A DNA stretch of 64,000 bases. Source: Lachnoclostridium sp. Marseille-P6806 (GTDB taxonomy: Bacteria > Bacillota > Clostridia > Lachnospirales > Lachnospiraceae). The translations under genes were made by a program, and so were the position numbers. The notes below the pieces were generated by a model that searched no databases, was not told the DNA's origin, and saw only the letters and a list, made by a program, of their open reading frames with translations. Of the stretch, positions 53,469 through 62,023 are shown in pieces; positions within the stretch are counted from its first letter, which is position 1, and each line of letters begins with the position of its first letter. The stretch spans positions 496,001-560,000 of the forward strand of contig NZ_LR130574.1 of NCBI RefSeq assembly GCF_900625025.1, given 5' to 3'.

Positions 53469-53507
53469 CCTCCTGATCTATCTTCCTCCTGATCTCTGTT
53501 CCTCCTG
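53469..53507 (-). repeat. Triple 16-base repeat with CAGGAGG upstream of uxuA
   Basis: CAGGAGG occurs at 53475-53469, 53491-53485 and 53507-53501 on the minus strand, exactly 16 bases apart and within conserved 16-base units (GATCAGGAGG type). Only the nearest, ten bases from the ATG, can serve as the normal ribosome binding site. A GGGCCG/CGGCCC hairpin lies just upstream. Confidence 0.75.
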
Positions 53508-53603
53508 AACATCCTCACGGGCCGCACCGGCCCGGACGGCTTCCTCTGTTTCTACTATGCCCCTCCCGCCCCGGAAAAGACATTGGAGCGATTGTTGTTC
53601 ACA

Positions 53604-53632
53604 TTGCAAAGCTTGCGCTTTCGGGATATGAT
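53604..53632 (+). promoter_or_regulatory. Promoter of the AraC regulator gene
   Basis: TTGCAA, 17 bases, TATGAT. The -10 abuts the first base of repeat copy E, so the whole leader is repeat sequence. Confidence 0.7.
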
Positions 53633-53766
53633 GAAAAAAACGCCTGAGCAGACCTTTTTCACAAACGAAACATGCTGGCAGGCAAAGGGACAGCATGGCA
53701 AACAGCGCGCCGGCGCAGGATACCTGCGGCGTGTACCTCGCTGAGGGGCGCTTCGGCATGGAGGTT
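53632..53766 (+). repeat. Dispersed structured repeat, copy E
   Basis: The only copy on the plus strand. It aligns with the second half of copy B: AAAACGCCTG, GCAGACCTTT, ACATGCTGGCAGG, GCGCGCCGGCGCAGG, TGCGGCGTGTACCTCGC and GCTTCGGCATGGAGG. The GAGCCGC hairpin of copy B is deleted. The end provides the ribosome binding site of the AraC gene. An apparent N-terminal extension of that gene from 53695 is repeat-encoded. Confidence 0.8.
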
Positions 53767-53769
53767 CCT

Positions 53770-54705
53770 ATGAAAAAAAATCTGCAGTCCTCCTTTCAGT
53801 CCCGCCAGTATATGCTGTCCCGGGATTTTGAGCTCTACTATTACTCTGATATCAATATGAAAGCCGTGGCTCCCCACAGCCACGGCTACTATGAATTCTA
53901 TATCTTTCTGGACGGCGATATGTCCATCTGCGTCGGCGGCAGCACCCAGCGCCTCACCGTCGGGGATATCATCCTCATTCCGCCGGGAACGGCGCATTAC
54001 CCTGTCGTCCACAATCCCTCTATCCCATACCGGAGGTTCATCTTCTGGATCGGAAGGCAGTTTTTTGACCATCTGCTGTCCCTGTCCCCGGACTACGGCT
54101 ATGCCGCCGAATGCAGCCGCCACAGCGGGAAGTACGTCTTCCATTTCGATCCGTTCAGCTTTAACGCGCTGCAGGCCCGGGTCATCGAGCTTCTGGAGGA
54201 GCTCCGCTTCGAGCGTTTCGGAAAGGAGGAGCAGATCGCTCTGTCCGTCCGGGAGCTGGTGCTGTTCCTCAACCGAAAAATCTATGAGGCGGAAAATCCC
54301 GCTTCCCAGAAGAGCGGGCAGGAGCTCTATGAGAATGTGCTCTCTTATATTGAGAACAACATCGACGGCGAGCTCACGCTGGACGAAATCGCCGACGCCC
54401 TGTTTGTCAGCAAATACCACATTGCCCATATCTTCAAGCAGAATTTCGGGCTGCCGGTCCACCGCTACATCATCAAAAAGCGCCTGTCCATGAGCCGGAA
54501 CGCGATTCTTAGCGGCGCGGACATCACACGGACCTGCCTGCAGTGCGGCTTCCGGGATTATTCGGCCTTTTTCCGCGCTTTCAAAAAGGAGTACGGCCTG
54601 TCCCCCAGTGAATTTGCCCGCAAATTCCGGCAGAAAGAGCAGGGCCGGCAGGAGGTAGAGGACGGAGGGCGCAGACCGCCGGGAGCATCTGCCGCCGCAC
54701 CGTAA
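53770..54705 (+). CDS. AraC family transcriptional regulator (uxu-linked)
   Basis: 311 residues from ATG 53770, with TGGAGGTTCCT directly upstream. The N-terminal cupin-like ligand domain has APHSHGYYEFYIFLDG and GDIILIPPGTAH. The C-terminal double helix-turn-helix has LTLDEIADALFVSKYHIAHIF and DITRTCLQCGFRDYSAFFRAF. It is divergent from uxuA, so a regulator of uronate genes (inference). The start at 53695 is rejected because those 25 codons are dispersed-repeat sequence. Confidence 0.93.
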   Translation: MKKNLQSSFQSRQYMLSRDFELYYYSDINMKAVAPHSHGYYEFYIFLDGDMSICVGGSTQRLTVGDIILIPPGTAHYPVVHNPSIPYRRFIFWIGRQFFDHLLSLSPDYGYAAECSRHSGKYVFHFDPFSFNALQARVIELLEELRFERFGKEEQIALSVRELVLFLNRKIYEAENPASQKSGQELYENVLSYIENNIDGELTLDEIADALFVSKYHIAHIFKQNFGLPVHRYIIKKRLSMSRNAILSGADITRTCLQCGFRDYSAFFRAFKKEYGLSPSEFARKFRQKEQGRQEVEDGGRRPPGASAAAP

Positions 54706-54727
54706 CGCCGACGGCCGCAGGCCGAAA

Positions 54728-55954
54728 TTACCAGCGGACGGACCAGCGCCTCTCATAAACTTCATCCGATGTCCCTGGCTCCCTGCCGCGCGCTGCTGCC
54801 TCCTGCGGCTCCTCTTTCTGATGCCGCAGCGCGTCGGAGAAATCCTGTTTTTCCCTCTCCTGCCGCTCTTTCAAGAGGGCCTCAAACAACACCTCATTCA
54901 GCGGCAGCTCCACCCAGTCCCCGGTCCACTGCGACAGATAGGCCGCATTGCTGATCCAGAGGCTGTTCAGCCCTTCTTCTCCGGGCGCGATGAGCTTTTC
55001 TCCGTTCCGGATGGCCGCTGCAAAGTTTCTGAGAATCAGGATATGCCCATCCTCCGTTTCCTCTTCCCCATATTCCTCAAAGCTCACAGGGGGCTCCGGC
55101 ATGGCCTGCTCCGAGCTTCGGCACAGCTCTCTCTCATCGCAGTCCATGAGATACAGCCTGAGCTTTCCGTTCTCCGCCACCGCTTTCCCCCGGCTCCCGC
55201 TGATTTCCAGCCGGTTTGTCCCGGGATATTCTCCGGTTGATGAGATAAAGCAGGCGCTGACGCCACTCTGGTATTCCGCATAGATGGCAACATCGTCCTC
55301 CACTTGAATATCATGGTACCGGGCCGTTCTACAGACCGCCCGGATCCTGTCCGGCACACCGATGAGCCACTGCCAGATATCCAGATTGTGGGGACACTGA
55401 TTGATGAGAATGCCTCCCCCCTCCCCAGACCACGTTCCCCGCCAGCTCCCTGAATCATAATAGGCCTGCGTGCGGTACCAGTTATTCACAATCCAGACCA
55501 TGCTCTTGATTTCTCCCAGCCGGCCTTCCTCTATGCTCTCCTTAAGCCGCTGGAACAGCGGGTCAGTTCGCTGGTTCAGCATAATGGAAAATACCTTGCC
55601 GCTCTCCGCCGCAGCCGCATTCATTCTGCGCACCGCGGAAGTAAAAACTCCCGCCGGTTTTTCCGTCAGAACATGGAAACCGCCTTTCAATGCCGCTCCC
55701 GCTATCTCCGGATGCAGAAAATGGGGCGTGGCAATGATCACCGCCTCAAGCTCCCCATCTTTCAGGAGCTCCCGGTAATCCGAAAAGATTTTTACCCGTC
55801 CGTCGAATGCGGCCTCTGCCCATTCCCGTCTGCTCCGGCTGATGTCGCACACCGCAGCCAGAGAAAGACCGCCGGCTTTCCCTTGAAAAATACTGACAGC
55901 ATGAGCGCTTCCCATATTGCCTATGCCGACGACGCCGACCCGTACCTGTTTCAT
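54728..55954 (-). CDS. Gfo/Idh/MocA family oxidoreductase (1)
   Basis: 408 residues. The Rossmann N-terminus VRVGVVGIGNMGSAHA and the EKPAGVF motif with the conserved Lys are present. The C-terminal domain has GGGILINQCPHNLDIWQW. NAD(P)-dependent oxidation or epimerisation of a sugar or uronate derivative; substrate unknown. The C-terminus is extended by about 45 polar residues. It lies 15 bases after iclR in the same transcript. Confidence 0.9.
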   Translation of the reverse strand: MKQVRVGVVGIGNMGSAHAVSIFQGKAGGLSLAAVCDISRSRREWAEAAFDGRVKIFSDYRELLKDGELEAVIIATPHFLHPEIAGAALKGGFHVLTEKPAGVFTSAVRRMNAAAAESGKVFSIMLNQRTDPLFQRLKESIEEGRLGEIKSMVWIVNNWYRTQAYYDSGSWRGTWSGEGGGILINQCPHNLDIWQWLIGVPDRIRAVCRTARYHDIQVEDDVAIYAEYQSGVSACFISSTGEYPGTNRLEISGSRGKAVAENGKLRLYLMDCDERELCRSSEQAMPEPPVSFEEYGEEETEDGHILILRNFAAAIRNGEKLIAPGEEGLNSLWISNAAYLSQWTGDWVELPLNEVLFEALLKERQEREKQDFSDALRHQKEEPQEAAARGREPGTSDEVYERRWSVRW

Positions 55955-55969
55955 ATTTCGAGGCTCCTC

Positions 55970-56719
55970 TCAGAAATTTTTTTCTATCTCTTCTCTGGTT
56001 TTCAGGATATATCCCGACAGCTCACGGATGCGGTCATTGTCCATACGCATCACCGGCGCCGATATACTGAGCGCATAACGGGGCCTGCCGGCATAATCCC
56101 TGAGGCTGACCGCAATGCAGCGGACCCCCGTTTCATTCTCCTCGTTGTCCAGCGCATAACCCCTTTTTCTGGTTTCTTCGAGTTCATGAAGAAACTGCCC
56201 GTAATCCGTAATCGTATAGGGTGTAAGTCGGACGATTTCGCTGCTTTCCCAGACAGCCCTCCGCTCTTCCTCCGAAAGCTCCGCCGCGATGGCCTTTCCC
56301 ACGCCCGAGCAGAACAGAGGAATCTTTCTCCCAATCCGTGACACCATCTGGATTCCGTCGGCCCGGGATTCCACCTTGTCGATGTAAACGGCACCTGCGC
56401 CCTCTCTCTGCACCAGATGGACCGTCTCCCCCGCCTGCTCCATGAGCCGCCGGAGATAAGGATGCGCCAGCCTTACAATGTCCGTCCGGCTCATGATCTC
56501 ATCCGCAAGCTGCACCAGCTTAAAGCTGGCCCGGTATTGTCCGTCCTCCTGCACGGCATAGCCCATATAAATCAGAGAGCAAAGTATCCTGTGCGCCGTG
56601 CTCTTGTTCAGGCCAAGACGGGCGCTGATATCAAAAAGGCCCATAGGGTCGTTTTCAGAAAGGAGTTCCAGTACATCAAACAGCCTGGCCGCCACCTGTA
56701 TCGGATTTTTGTTTTCCAC
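55970..56719 (-). CDS. IclR family transcriptional regulator (KdgR-like)
   Basis: 249 residues, GTG start behind AAGGAG. N-terminal winged helix with MGLFDISARLGLNKSTAHRIL and an effector domain with GAVYIDKVESRADGIQM and AISVSLRD-like AVSLRDYAGRPRYALSISAP. It is divergent from eda-kdgK, as KdgR-type repressors often are, so it probably senses 2-keto-3-deoxygluconate (inference). Confidence 0.92.
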   Translation of the reverse strand: MENKNPIQVAARLFDVLELLSENDPMGLFDISARLGLNKSTAHRILCSLIYMGYAVQEDGQYRASFKLVQLADEIMSRTDIVRLAHPYLRRLMEQAGETVHLVQREGAGAVYIDKVESRADGIQMVSRIGRKIPLFCSGVGKAIAAELSEEERRAVWESSEIVRLTPYTITDYGQFLHELEETRKRGYALDNEENETGVRCIAVSLRDYAGRPRYALSISAPVMRMDNDRIRELSGYILKTREEIEKNF

Positions 56720-56755
56720 AATTACACTCCTTGCCGCGTTCTTCGCAGCATCCGC

Positions 56756-56786
56756 GAGGAGAATTTCCCGCAGGTAAATTCTCCTC
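56756..56786 (-). promoter_or_regulatory. 11-base-pair leader hairpin before iclR
   Basis: Perfect arms GAGGAGAATTT / AAATTCTCCTC with a 9-base loop, inside the iclR leader. One arm contains a GGAGGAG decoy ribosome binding site. The true one (AAGGAGTG) is about 30 bases closer to the gene. Could be RNA-level control or an operator. Confidence 0.5.
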
Positions 56787-56815
56787 CGTAATCACAGGTT
56801 TCACATTGCGGAATA

Positions 56816-56844
56816 ATACTATCATTTCCTTTCTCTTGCCGCAA
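56816..56844 (-). promoter_or_regulatory. Promoter of iclR and the downstream Gfo/Idh gene
   Basis: Minus strand: TTGCGG, 17 bases, TAGTAT. About 100 bases of leader to the GTG start. Confidence 0.65.
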
Positions 56845-56891
56845 CAGTCAAGAAAATGTCGGAAAGGCTGCTGAATTTCCGTTTTTTCTAC

Positions 56892-56956
56892 TTGACTTTT
56901 TTGTGGTTCGTAGTACGCTGAAATCAAATTCGGGCCATATTACGAAATTCTATTTC
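56892..56956 (+). promoter_or_regulatory. Promoter and candidate KdgR-type operator of eda-kdgK
   Basis: TTGACT, 16 bases, TACGCT on the plus strand. Downstream, GAAAT-TCT-ATTTC (56944-56956) is a palindrome of the GAAA/TTTC kind bound by KdgR-type IclR proteins. The divergent iclR gene is the natural candidate binder. Confidence 0.45.
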
Positions 56957-57035
56957 ATATCGTGGAACAATTCTCTGCATAATAATATCGGAGAATACGG
57001 CCAGCGAACAGCTTTTACAAAAACGGAGGAAGCGA

Positions 57036-57674
57036 ATGAACGAAATCTTAAAGAAAATCGGACGGATCGGCATCGTCCCGGTCGTAGTGCTCGACACCCC
57101 GGCAGATGCGGTGCCTCTCGCGAAAGCGCTCTGTGAGGGCGGCCTCCCCTGCGCGGAGGTAACATTCCGCACCGCCGCCGCCGAGGAAGCGATCCGCAGC
57201 ATCACAGAGACGTTCCCGGACATGCTGACCGGCGCGGGGACCGTGCTTACCACAGAGCAGGTTGACCGTGCCGCAGCAGCCGGTGCGAAGTTCATCGTAA
57301 GCCCCGGACTGAACCCGAAAATCGCCAGATACTGCGTGGAAAAGGGCATCCCCGTCGTCCCGGGCTGCGCGACTCCCAGCGAGGTGGAGCAGGCCATCGA
57401 ATACGGTCTGGACGTCGTCAAATTCTTCCCCGCAGAGCAGGCCGGCGGTCTGGCCTATATCAAAGCCATCTCCGCTCCCTACACCGGCATGCGCTTCCTT
57501 CCCACCGGGGGCATCAGCGCCGCAAACGCCGGCAGTTATCTCGCCTTTGACCGGGTTCTGGCCTGCGGCGGAAGCTGGATGGTGAAAAACGATCTCATAA
57601 AAGCCGGTGATTTCGATAAAATTACAGCGCTGACCAGAGAAGCGGCAGCAATCGTCAGAGAAAAGAGAGGCTGA
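57036..57674 (+). CDS. eda: 2-Keto-3-deoxy-6-phosphogluconate / 4-hydroxy-2-oxoglutarate aldolase
   Basis: 212 residues. Schiff-base Lys 129 in GLDVVKFFPAEQAGG and catalytic Glu 41 in AEVTFRTAAA. PFIVSPGLNP-type FIVSPGLNP is also present. It cleaves KDPG to pyruvate and glyceraldehyde 3-phosphate. ACGGAGGAAG precedes the ATG. It is followed after five bases by kdgK. Confidence 0.96.
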   Translation: MNEILKKIGRIGIVPVVVLDTPADAVPLAKALCEGGLPCAEVTFRTAAAEEAIRSITETFPDMLTGAGTVLTTEQVDRAAAAGAKFIVSPGLNPKIARYCVEKGIPVVPGCATPSEVEQAIEYGLDVVKFFPAEQAGGLAYIKAISAPYTGMRFLPTGGISAANAGSYLAFDRVLACGGSWMVKNDLIKAGDFDKITALTREAAAIVREKRG

Positions 57675-57679
57675 GCACT

Positions 57680-58705
57680 ATGTCGAAAAAAGTCGTCACA
57701 TTCGGAGAAATCATGCTGCGTCTCGCACCGGAGGGCTGCCTCCGCTTCGTGCAGGCGGATTCTTTCGGCGCCACCTATGGCGGCGGCGAGGCCAATGTCG
57801 CAGTTTCCCTCGCAAATTACGGTTTTGATGTAACGTATGTCACCAGACTCCCGAAGCACGAAATCGGTCAGGCGGCGGTCAATTCCCTCAGAAAATACGG
57901 CGTGGATACCTCCTGTATCGTCCGGGGCGGAAGCCGGGTCGGCATATATTTTCTGGAAAAAGGCGCTTCCCAGCGACCCTCCAAGGTAATTTATGACCGC
58001 GCCGGCTCCTCCATCGCAGAGGCCGTCTCTTCCGATTTTAACTGGGACGAAATTTTTAAGGGCGCAGAATGGTTCCACTTTACAGGAATCACGCCGGCTC
58101 TGAACGATACGCTTGCCTCCATCTGTCTGGAGGCCTGCAGGGCCGCCCGGAAAGCAGGCGTTACCGTCTCCTGTGATCTGAACTACCGAAATAAGCTCTG
58201 GTCAAAGGAGAAAGCTGGCCGGGTGATGGATGAGCTCTGCCGCTATGTGGATGTCTGCATCGCCAACGAAGAGGATGCCGCCGATGTTTTCGGCATCCGG
58301 GCCGCGGACACCGACGTGACAAAAGGCGAAGTGAACCGCAGCGGATATGAGGACGTGGCAAGGCAGCTTGCCGATCGCTTCGGCTTCTCCAAGGTAGCCA
58401 TCACACTACGGGAATCGCTCTCCGCAAGCGACAACAACTGGTCCGGTATGCTCTTTGACGGGAACGCCTGCTGCTTCAGCAGGACGTATCGGATGCACAT
58501 CGTGGACCGCGTGGGCGGCGGAGACAGCTTCAGCGGCGGGCTGATCTGCGCCTGCTTAAACGGCTATGACTCCCGGCGCACCATCGAATTTGCCGCGGCC
58601 GCCTCCTGCCTCAAGCACTCCATCGAGGGAGATTTCAATATGGTGTCCATCGATGAGGTTCTAAGGCTCGCCGACGGAGACAGCTCCGGCCGCGTGCAGA
58701 GATAA
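57680..58705 (+). CDS. kdgK: 2-Keto-3-deoxygluconate kinase (PfkB family)
   Basis: 341 residues. PfkB motifs: GGGEANVAVSLANYGF near residue 34 and the ATP/anion-hole signature DRVGGGDSFSGGLI near 275. It phosphorylates KDG to KDPG. With uxaC, uxuB, uxuA and eda it completes the Ashwell pathway from glucuronate within 9 kb. Confidence 0.93.
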   Translation: MSKKVVTFGEIMLRLAPEGCLRFVQADSFGATYGGGEANVAVSLANYGFDVTYVTRLPKHEIGQAAVNSLRKYGVDTSCIVRGGSRVGIYFLEKGASQRPSKVIYDRAGSSIAEAVSSDFNWDEIFKGAEWFHFTGITPALNDTLASICLEACRAARKAGVTVSCDLNYRNKLWSKEKAGRVMDELCRYVDVCIANEEDAADVFGIRAADTDVTKGEVNRSGYEDVARQLADRFGFSKVAITLRESLSASDNNWSGMLFDGNACCFSRTYRMHIVDRVGGGDSFSGGLICACLNGYDSRRTIEFAAAASCLKHSIEGDFNMVSIDEVLRLADGDSSGRVQR

Positions 58706-58737
58706 GCAGGGATTTGCCGCGGGGAAAGGAGCGGTGC

Positions 58738-59625
58738 GTGAAAAGGCTTTTTGAACCTATCGAAGAAAACATTTACTGTAAAATCAAAAATCACCAGCAA
58801 TACGGAATCGCTGTTCTCCCCTATTATCATCTCCACGACGGCTGCGAAATTTTTATTCTGATGAAAGGGTCTGTCAACTACTATATAGAAGATCACTGCT
58901 ACCGGCTGAAAGAGGGAAGTCTGATGATTATCAGCCCCAATGAATACCATCGGGCCTCCCTCATTGATTCGTCCGTCTACGACCGCATTGTTATCAATAT
59001 CAAGACCTCTGTCTTCCATGACTTTTCGACAGGCGACACCAATCTGGCGCACTGCTTTCTGGAAAGGCCGGTTTCCACCCGCAATCTGATCCAACTGAGC
59101 AGGCTGGATCTCCATGAATTTCTGGTTCTGGCCAAAAACCTGGAGGCCACTCTGGATCAGAAAGATTTCGGCTACGATCTTCTGGCGGTCTCCTATCTTC
59201 TGCAGATTCTGGTAAAGCTGAACAAGCTGTATTATTCTGCTTCGGCAGAAAAGCTATCCGCCCTGCCGGACATCATGCCTGTTCTAGTCAAGGACATCAT
59301 GCTTTACATCGATCAGAATCTCACGGATCCTCTCAGCCTCTCTGAGCTTTCCCGGAGGTTTTATCATAATGGCGCCTATATCAGCCGACGCTTCAAGGAG
59401 ACCACCGGTCTCCCGCTGAGCCAGTATATCCTGAATAAGCGAATCAATCTCGCCAAAGGACTGCTGGAAGGCGGCCACAGCGTGACGGATGCCTGCATGC
59501 TGTCCGGATTTAATAATTATCCGAATTTCTGCAGAACCTTTTCCGAGCGCGTCGGCGTCTCTCCCAAAAAATATCAGAACAGCAACCGGGCCGCTTTCAA
59601 ACGCCACATCTCAGATCCAGTTTGA
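58738..59625 (+). CDS. AraC family transcriptional regulator (second)
   Basis: 295 residues from GTG 58738 (AAAGGAG upstream). N-terminal cupin-like domain with PYYHLHDGCEIFILMKG and a C-terminal helix-turn-helix pair (LSLSELSRRFYHNGAYISRRF, SVTDACMLSGFNNYPNFCRTF). It follows kdgK by 33 bases and probably belongs to that transcript. Its tail overlaps the convergent Gfo/Idh gene by 15 bases. It may control the adjacent ABC importer operon. Confidence 0.9.
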   Translation: MKRLFEPIEENIYCKIKNHQQYGIAVLPYYHLHDGCEIFILMKGSVNYYIEDHCYRLKEGSLMIISPNEYHRASLIDSSVYDRIVINIKTSVFHDFSTGDTNLAHCFLERPVSTRNLIQLSRLDLHEFLVLAKNLEATLDQKDFGYDLLAVSYLLQILVKLNKLYYSASAEKLSALPDIMPVLVKDIMLYIDQNLTDPLSLSELSRRFYHNGAYISRRFKETTGLPLSQYILNKRINLAKGLLEGGHSVTDACMLSGFNNYPNFCRTFSERVGVSPKKYQNSNRAAFKRHISDPV

Positions 59626-60693
59626 AATCGTCTCTGCCTGCAGCTCAGCTCTTACGCTCAGCTCCGCCGCCTTGAACGCATGCTCCTGCGTCATGGCATT
59701 CTCCGTGCGGTTTATGCAGTCCTGAATCAGTTGGCCGAAATAGGGATAACCCACCTGCCCGGTCACTTCAAAGTGCTGCTCTCCCTCCTCATTCACAAGA
59801 AAAACATGATTCGCGGATTCCTCCTCGCCGACATTGATGTACTTCCTCAGTTCGATATAGCCCTTGGTCCCGAGAACGAACGTCCTGCCGTCCCCCCATG
59901 CTCTGAGTCCGTCCGGGGTAAACCAGTCGACGCGGAAATACTGTACTGCGCCGTTGTCCCCCAGCAGCATGGCATCCCCGAAATCCTCCAGCTCAGGGTA
60001 TTCCGGATGAGCGTAATTCGCGACCTGACTGCTGATAACCCGGGCATCCCTGGCTCCGGTATAAAAAAGGAACTGTTCTATCTGATGGCTCCCGATATCG
60101 CACAGAATCCCGCCATATTTCTCTTTTTCAAAAAACCATGCGGGGCGGGTGGCCGCGCTCAAGCGATGGGGCCCCAGCCCCAGAACCTGGATCACCCTGC
60201 CGATGGCCCCCTCTTCTATGAGCTGTCCGGCAAACACAGCGGCCTCGACATGAATACGCTCGCTGTAATAAACCATGTATTTCCTGCCAGTCTCCTTTAC
60301 TTTCGCTTTTGCCTGCCGGAGCTGCTCCAGAGTGGTCAGTGGCGCTTTATCCGTAAAATAATCCTTGCCGGCGTCCATGACCCTGAGACCGAGCGCGCAG
60401 CGCAGCCCTGTAACGGCGGCCGAGGCGACCAGCCTCACCTCCGGGTCATTAAAGATTTCCTGTTCCGAAGCCGCAGCTTTCACACCCGAGAACACCCTGC
60501 AGAAATTTTTCACCTTTTCCGGATCCGGGTCATACACCCACTTCAAAACCGCTCCGGCCTCAATAAGACCATTGCACATGCCGTAAATATGTCCATGATC
60601 CAACGCAATCGCGGCAAAGACAAACTCTCCCGGCGCGACAACCGGAGCCGGCTTCCCTTTCGGCGCGTAATTCATACCCTCCATGCTGCTCAT
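59611..60693 (-). CDS. Gfo/Idh/MocA family oxidoreductase (2)
   Basis: 360 residues, GGAGGTGAAGC before the ATG. The usual GxGxxG is altered: the N-terminal strand reads FVFAAIALDHGHIYGM, without the canonical glycines. TDKAPLTTLEQ replaces the EKP motif. The C-terminal part has YGGILCDIGSHQIEQFLFY. This divergent branch of the family may bind cofactor differently. Last gene of the importer-linked operon. Confidence 0.85.
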   Translation of the reverse strand: MSSMEGMNYAPKGKPAPVVAPGEFVFAAIALDHGHIYGMCNGLIEAGAVLKWVYDPDPEKVKNFCRVFSGVKAAASEQEIFNDPEVRLVASAAVTGLRCALGLRVMDAGKDYFTDKAPLTTLEQLRQAKAKVKETGRKYMVYYSERIHVEAAVFAGQLIEEGAIGRVIQVLGLGPHRLSAATRPAWFFEKEKYGGILCDIGSHQIEQFLFYTGARDARVISSQVANYAHPEYPELEDFGDAMLLGDNGAVQYFRVDWFTPDGLRAWGDGRTFVLGTKGYIELRKYINVGEEESANHVFLVNEEGEQHFEVTGQVGYPYFGQLIQDCINRTENAMTQEHAFKAAELSVRAELQAETISNWI

Positions 60694-60726
60694 GCTTCAC
60701 CTCCTCCGAATCTGTCCCCTGCCACA

Positions 60727-61896
60727 TCAGGAATAATTTCCCACGCTGATTTCCTGATCGCTGTCCAGATTCGTCACACTCCTGCTTTTTTGATAAAAAT
60801 GCGTGGCATTTTTCTGTATGCCCTCCAGTGTATAGTACTCATCCATCCGGTCAATCGGCAGGGAAACCGTACACTTTTCAAAGCCCGCCTTATAAATGGC
60901 CGTGATCAGCTCCACCGTTCTTCTGCCGTCCGCCCCGGTAATCATGGGGCGTCTCCCCTGCTCAAGAGCCGAGAGGACATCGTCAATTTCGCCTGTATGT
61001 CCCTCGTATTTCAGATCCTCCAGACTCTGATAATACGCATTCAGCTCTTTCATCAGCTCCGGATTGTGCCCCGCGGCGGGGAAGCCGTTCGGCTGTGCGA
61101 GTTCTGCGGCGCACGACCACGGCGCCGCAATCTTGGCTTTTTCCGCCTGCAGGACAAGTCCCTGTTCCTCTCCGTGGTGCACCACCGAGCTCGTGACCTC
61201 GGCAACCGAGCCGTCCCGGTAGCGAAGCGCCGCAAAGGAGAGATCCTCGACCTCCGAATTGTCGTGCATGACATTGGCAAGCATGGAGCTGACCTCCACA
61301 GGGAGTCCCCCCTGGAACCAGTTCAGCATGTCGATATGATGAACCGCATGATTCAGAGTGGGGCCGCCTCCCTCTTTCTCCCATGTTCCTCTCCACCAAA
61401 GATCATAGTAGCTGTGTCCCCGCCACCACAGGGAATTGATATGCGCACAGCGCAGTTTACCGGCAAGACCGCTGTCCAGAACCTTTTTCAGCTTGCTGAT
61501 GCTGTTCCGGAAGCGGTTCTGCGCGATACATCCCATGACAACCTTATTGTCCGCTTCGGCCTTCAGCATGCCATCGCACTCGATCAGGCTGGGGGCCATT
61601 GGTTTCTCCACCAGCGTGTGGCAGCCCGCATTCATAACATGTATGGCAACCTTTGCATGAGAGGAGGGGGGCGTGCACACATGCACAAGGTCGATGGGCA
61701 GGCCCGCCCTCAGCATCGCTTCATGATCGTCAAACACCTGCGCCTCTCTCAGCCCGTATTTTTCCTTGATTCTTTCTGCCTTTTCCGGAAAAATATCGCA
61801 GAGAGCAACGATTTTGCATCGATCGGGAAAGCACAGCAGTCCCTGAATATGAAGATTAGAAATATTACCGGTTCCGACAATTGCAACATTGATCAT
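60727..61896 (-). CDS. Gfo/Idh/MocA family oxidoreductase (3)
   Basis: 389 residues from ATG 61896. Canonical INVAIVGTGNISNLHIQG and TLVEKPMAPS motifs, with GGGPTLNHAVHHIDMLNW in the C-terminal domain. Likely oxidises or isomerises a uronate or sugar derivative entering by the adjacent ABC importer. The ribosome binding site GGTGAT is the end of repeat copy C. The frame continuing upstream to 61959 is repeat sequence and is not included. Confidence 0.9.
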   Translation of the reverse strand: MINVAIVGTGNISNLHIQGLLCFPDRCKIVALCDIFPEKAERIKEKYGLREAQVFDDHEAMLRAGLPIDLVHVCTPPSSHAKVAIHVMNAGCHTLVEKPMAPSLIECDGMLKAEADNKVVMGCIAQNRFRNSISKLKKVLDSGLAGKLRCAHINSLWWRGHSYYDLWWRGTWEKEGGGPTLNHAVHHIDMLNWFQGGLPVEVSSMLANVMHDNSEVEDLSFAALRYRDGSVAEVTSSVVHHGEEQGLVLQAEKAKIAAPWSCAAELAQPNGFPAAGHNPELMKELNAYYQSLEDLKYEGHTGEIDDVLSALEQGRRPMITGADGRRTVELITAIYKAGFEKCTVSLPIDRMDEYYTLEGIQKNATHFYQKSRSVTNLDSDQEISVGNYS

Positions 61897-62023
61897 TTTT
61901 ATCACCATGCCGAAGCACGCGCCGCAAAATCCGCGCAGGCGGTTGGCGGCTGCAATCAAAGGCGATTTGAGCTTCGGTACAAATCACCTTGTGAAAAATC
62001 ATCGCGTCTGCGTAATTTTTCAC
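61865..62023 (-). CDS. Repeat-encoded 52-residue ORF (copy C)
   Basis: GTG at 62023 behind AGGAGAG. Begins VKNYADAMIFHKVICTEAQIA, closely matching the start of the 73-residue ORF at 25956-26177. A deletion in the repeat shifts the frame, so it reads on past the Gfo/Idh start codon and stops 31 bases inside that gene. No recognised domain; coding status unproven. Confidence 0.3.
   Translation of the reverse strand: MKNYADAMIFHKVICTEAQIAFDCSRQPPARILRRVLRHGDKNDQCCNCRNR

Noticed and set aside
53695-53769. N-terminal extension of the AraC regulator from the ATG at 53695
   Set aside because: These codons align with dispersed repeat copy E, and a good ribosome binding site lies directly before the ATG at 53770.
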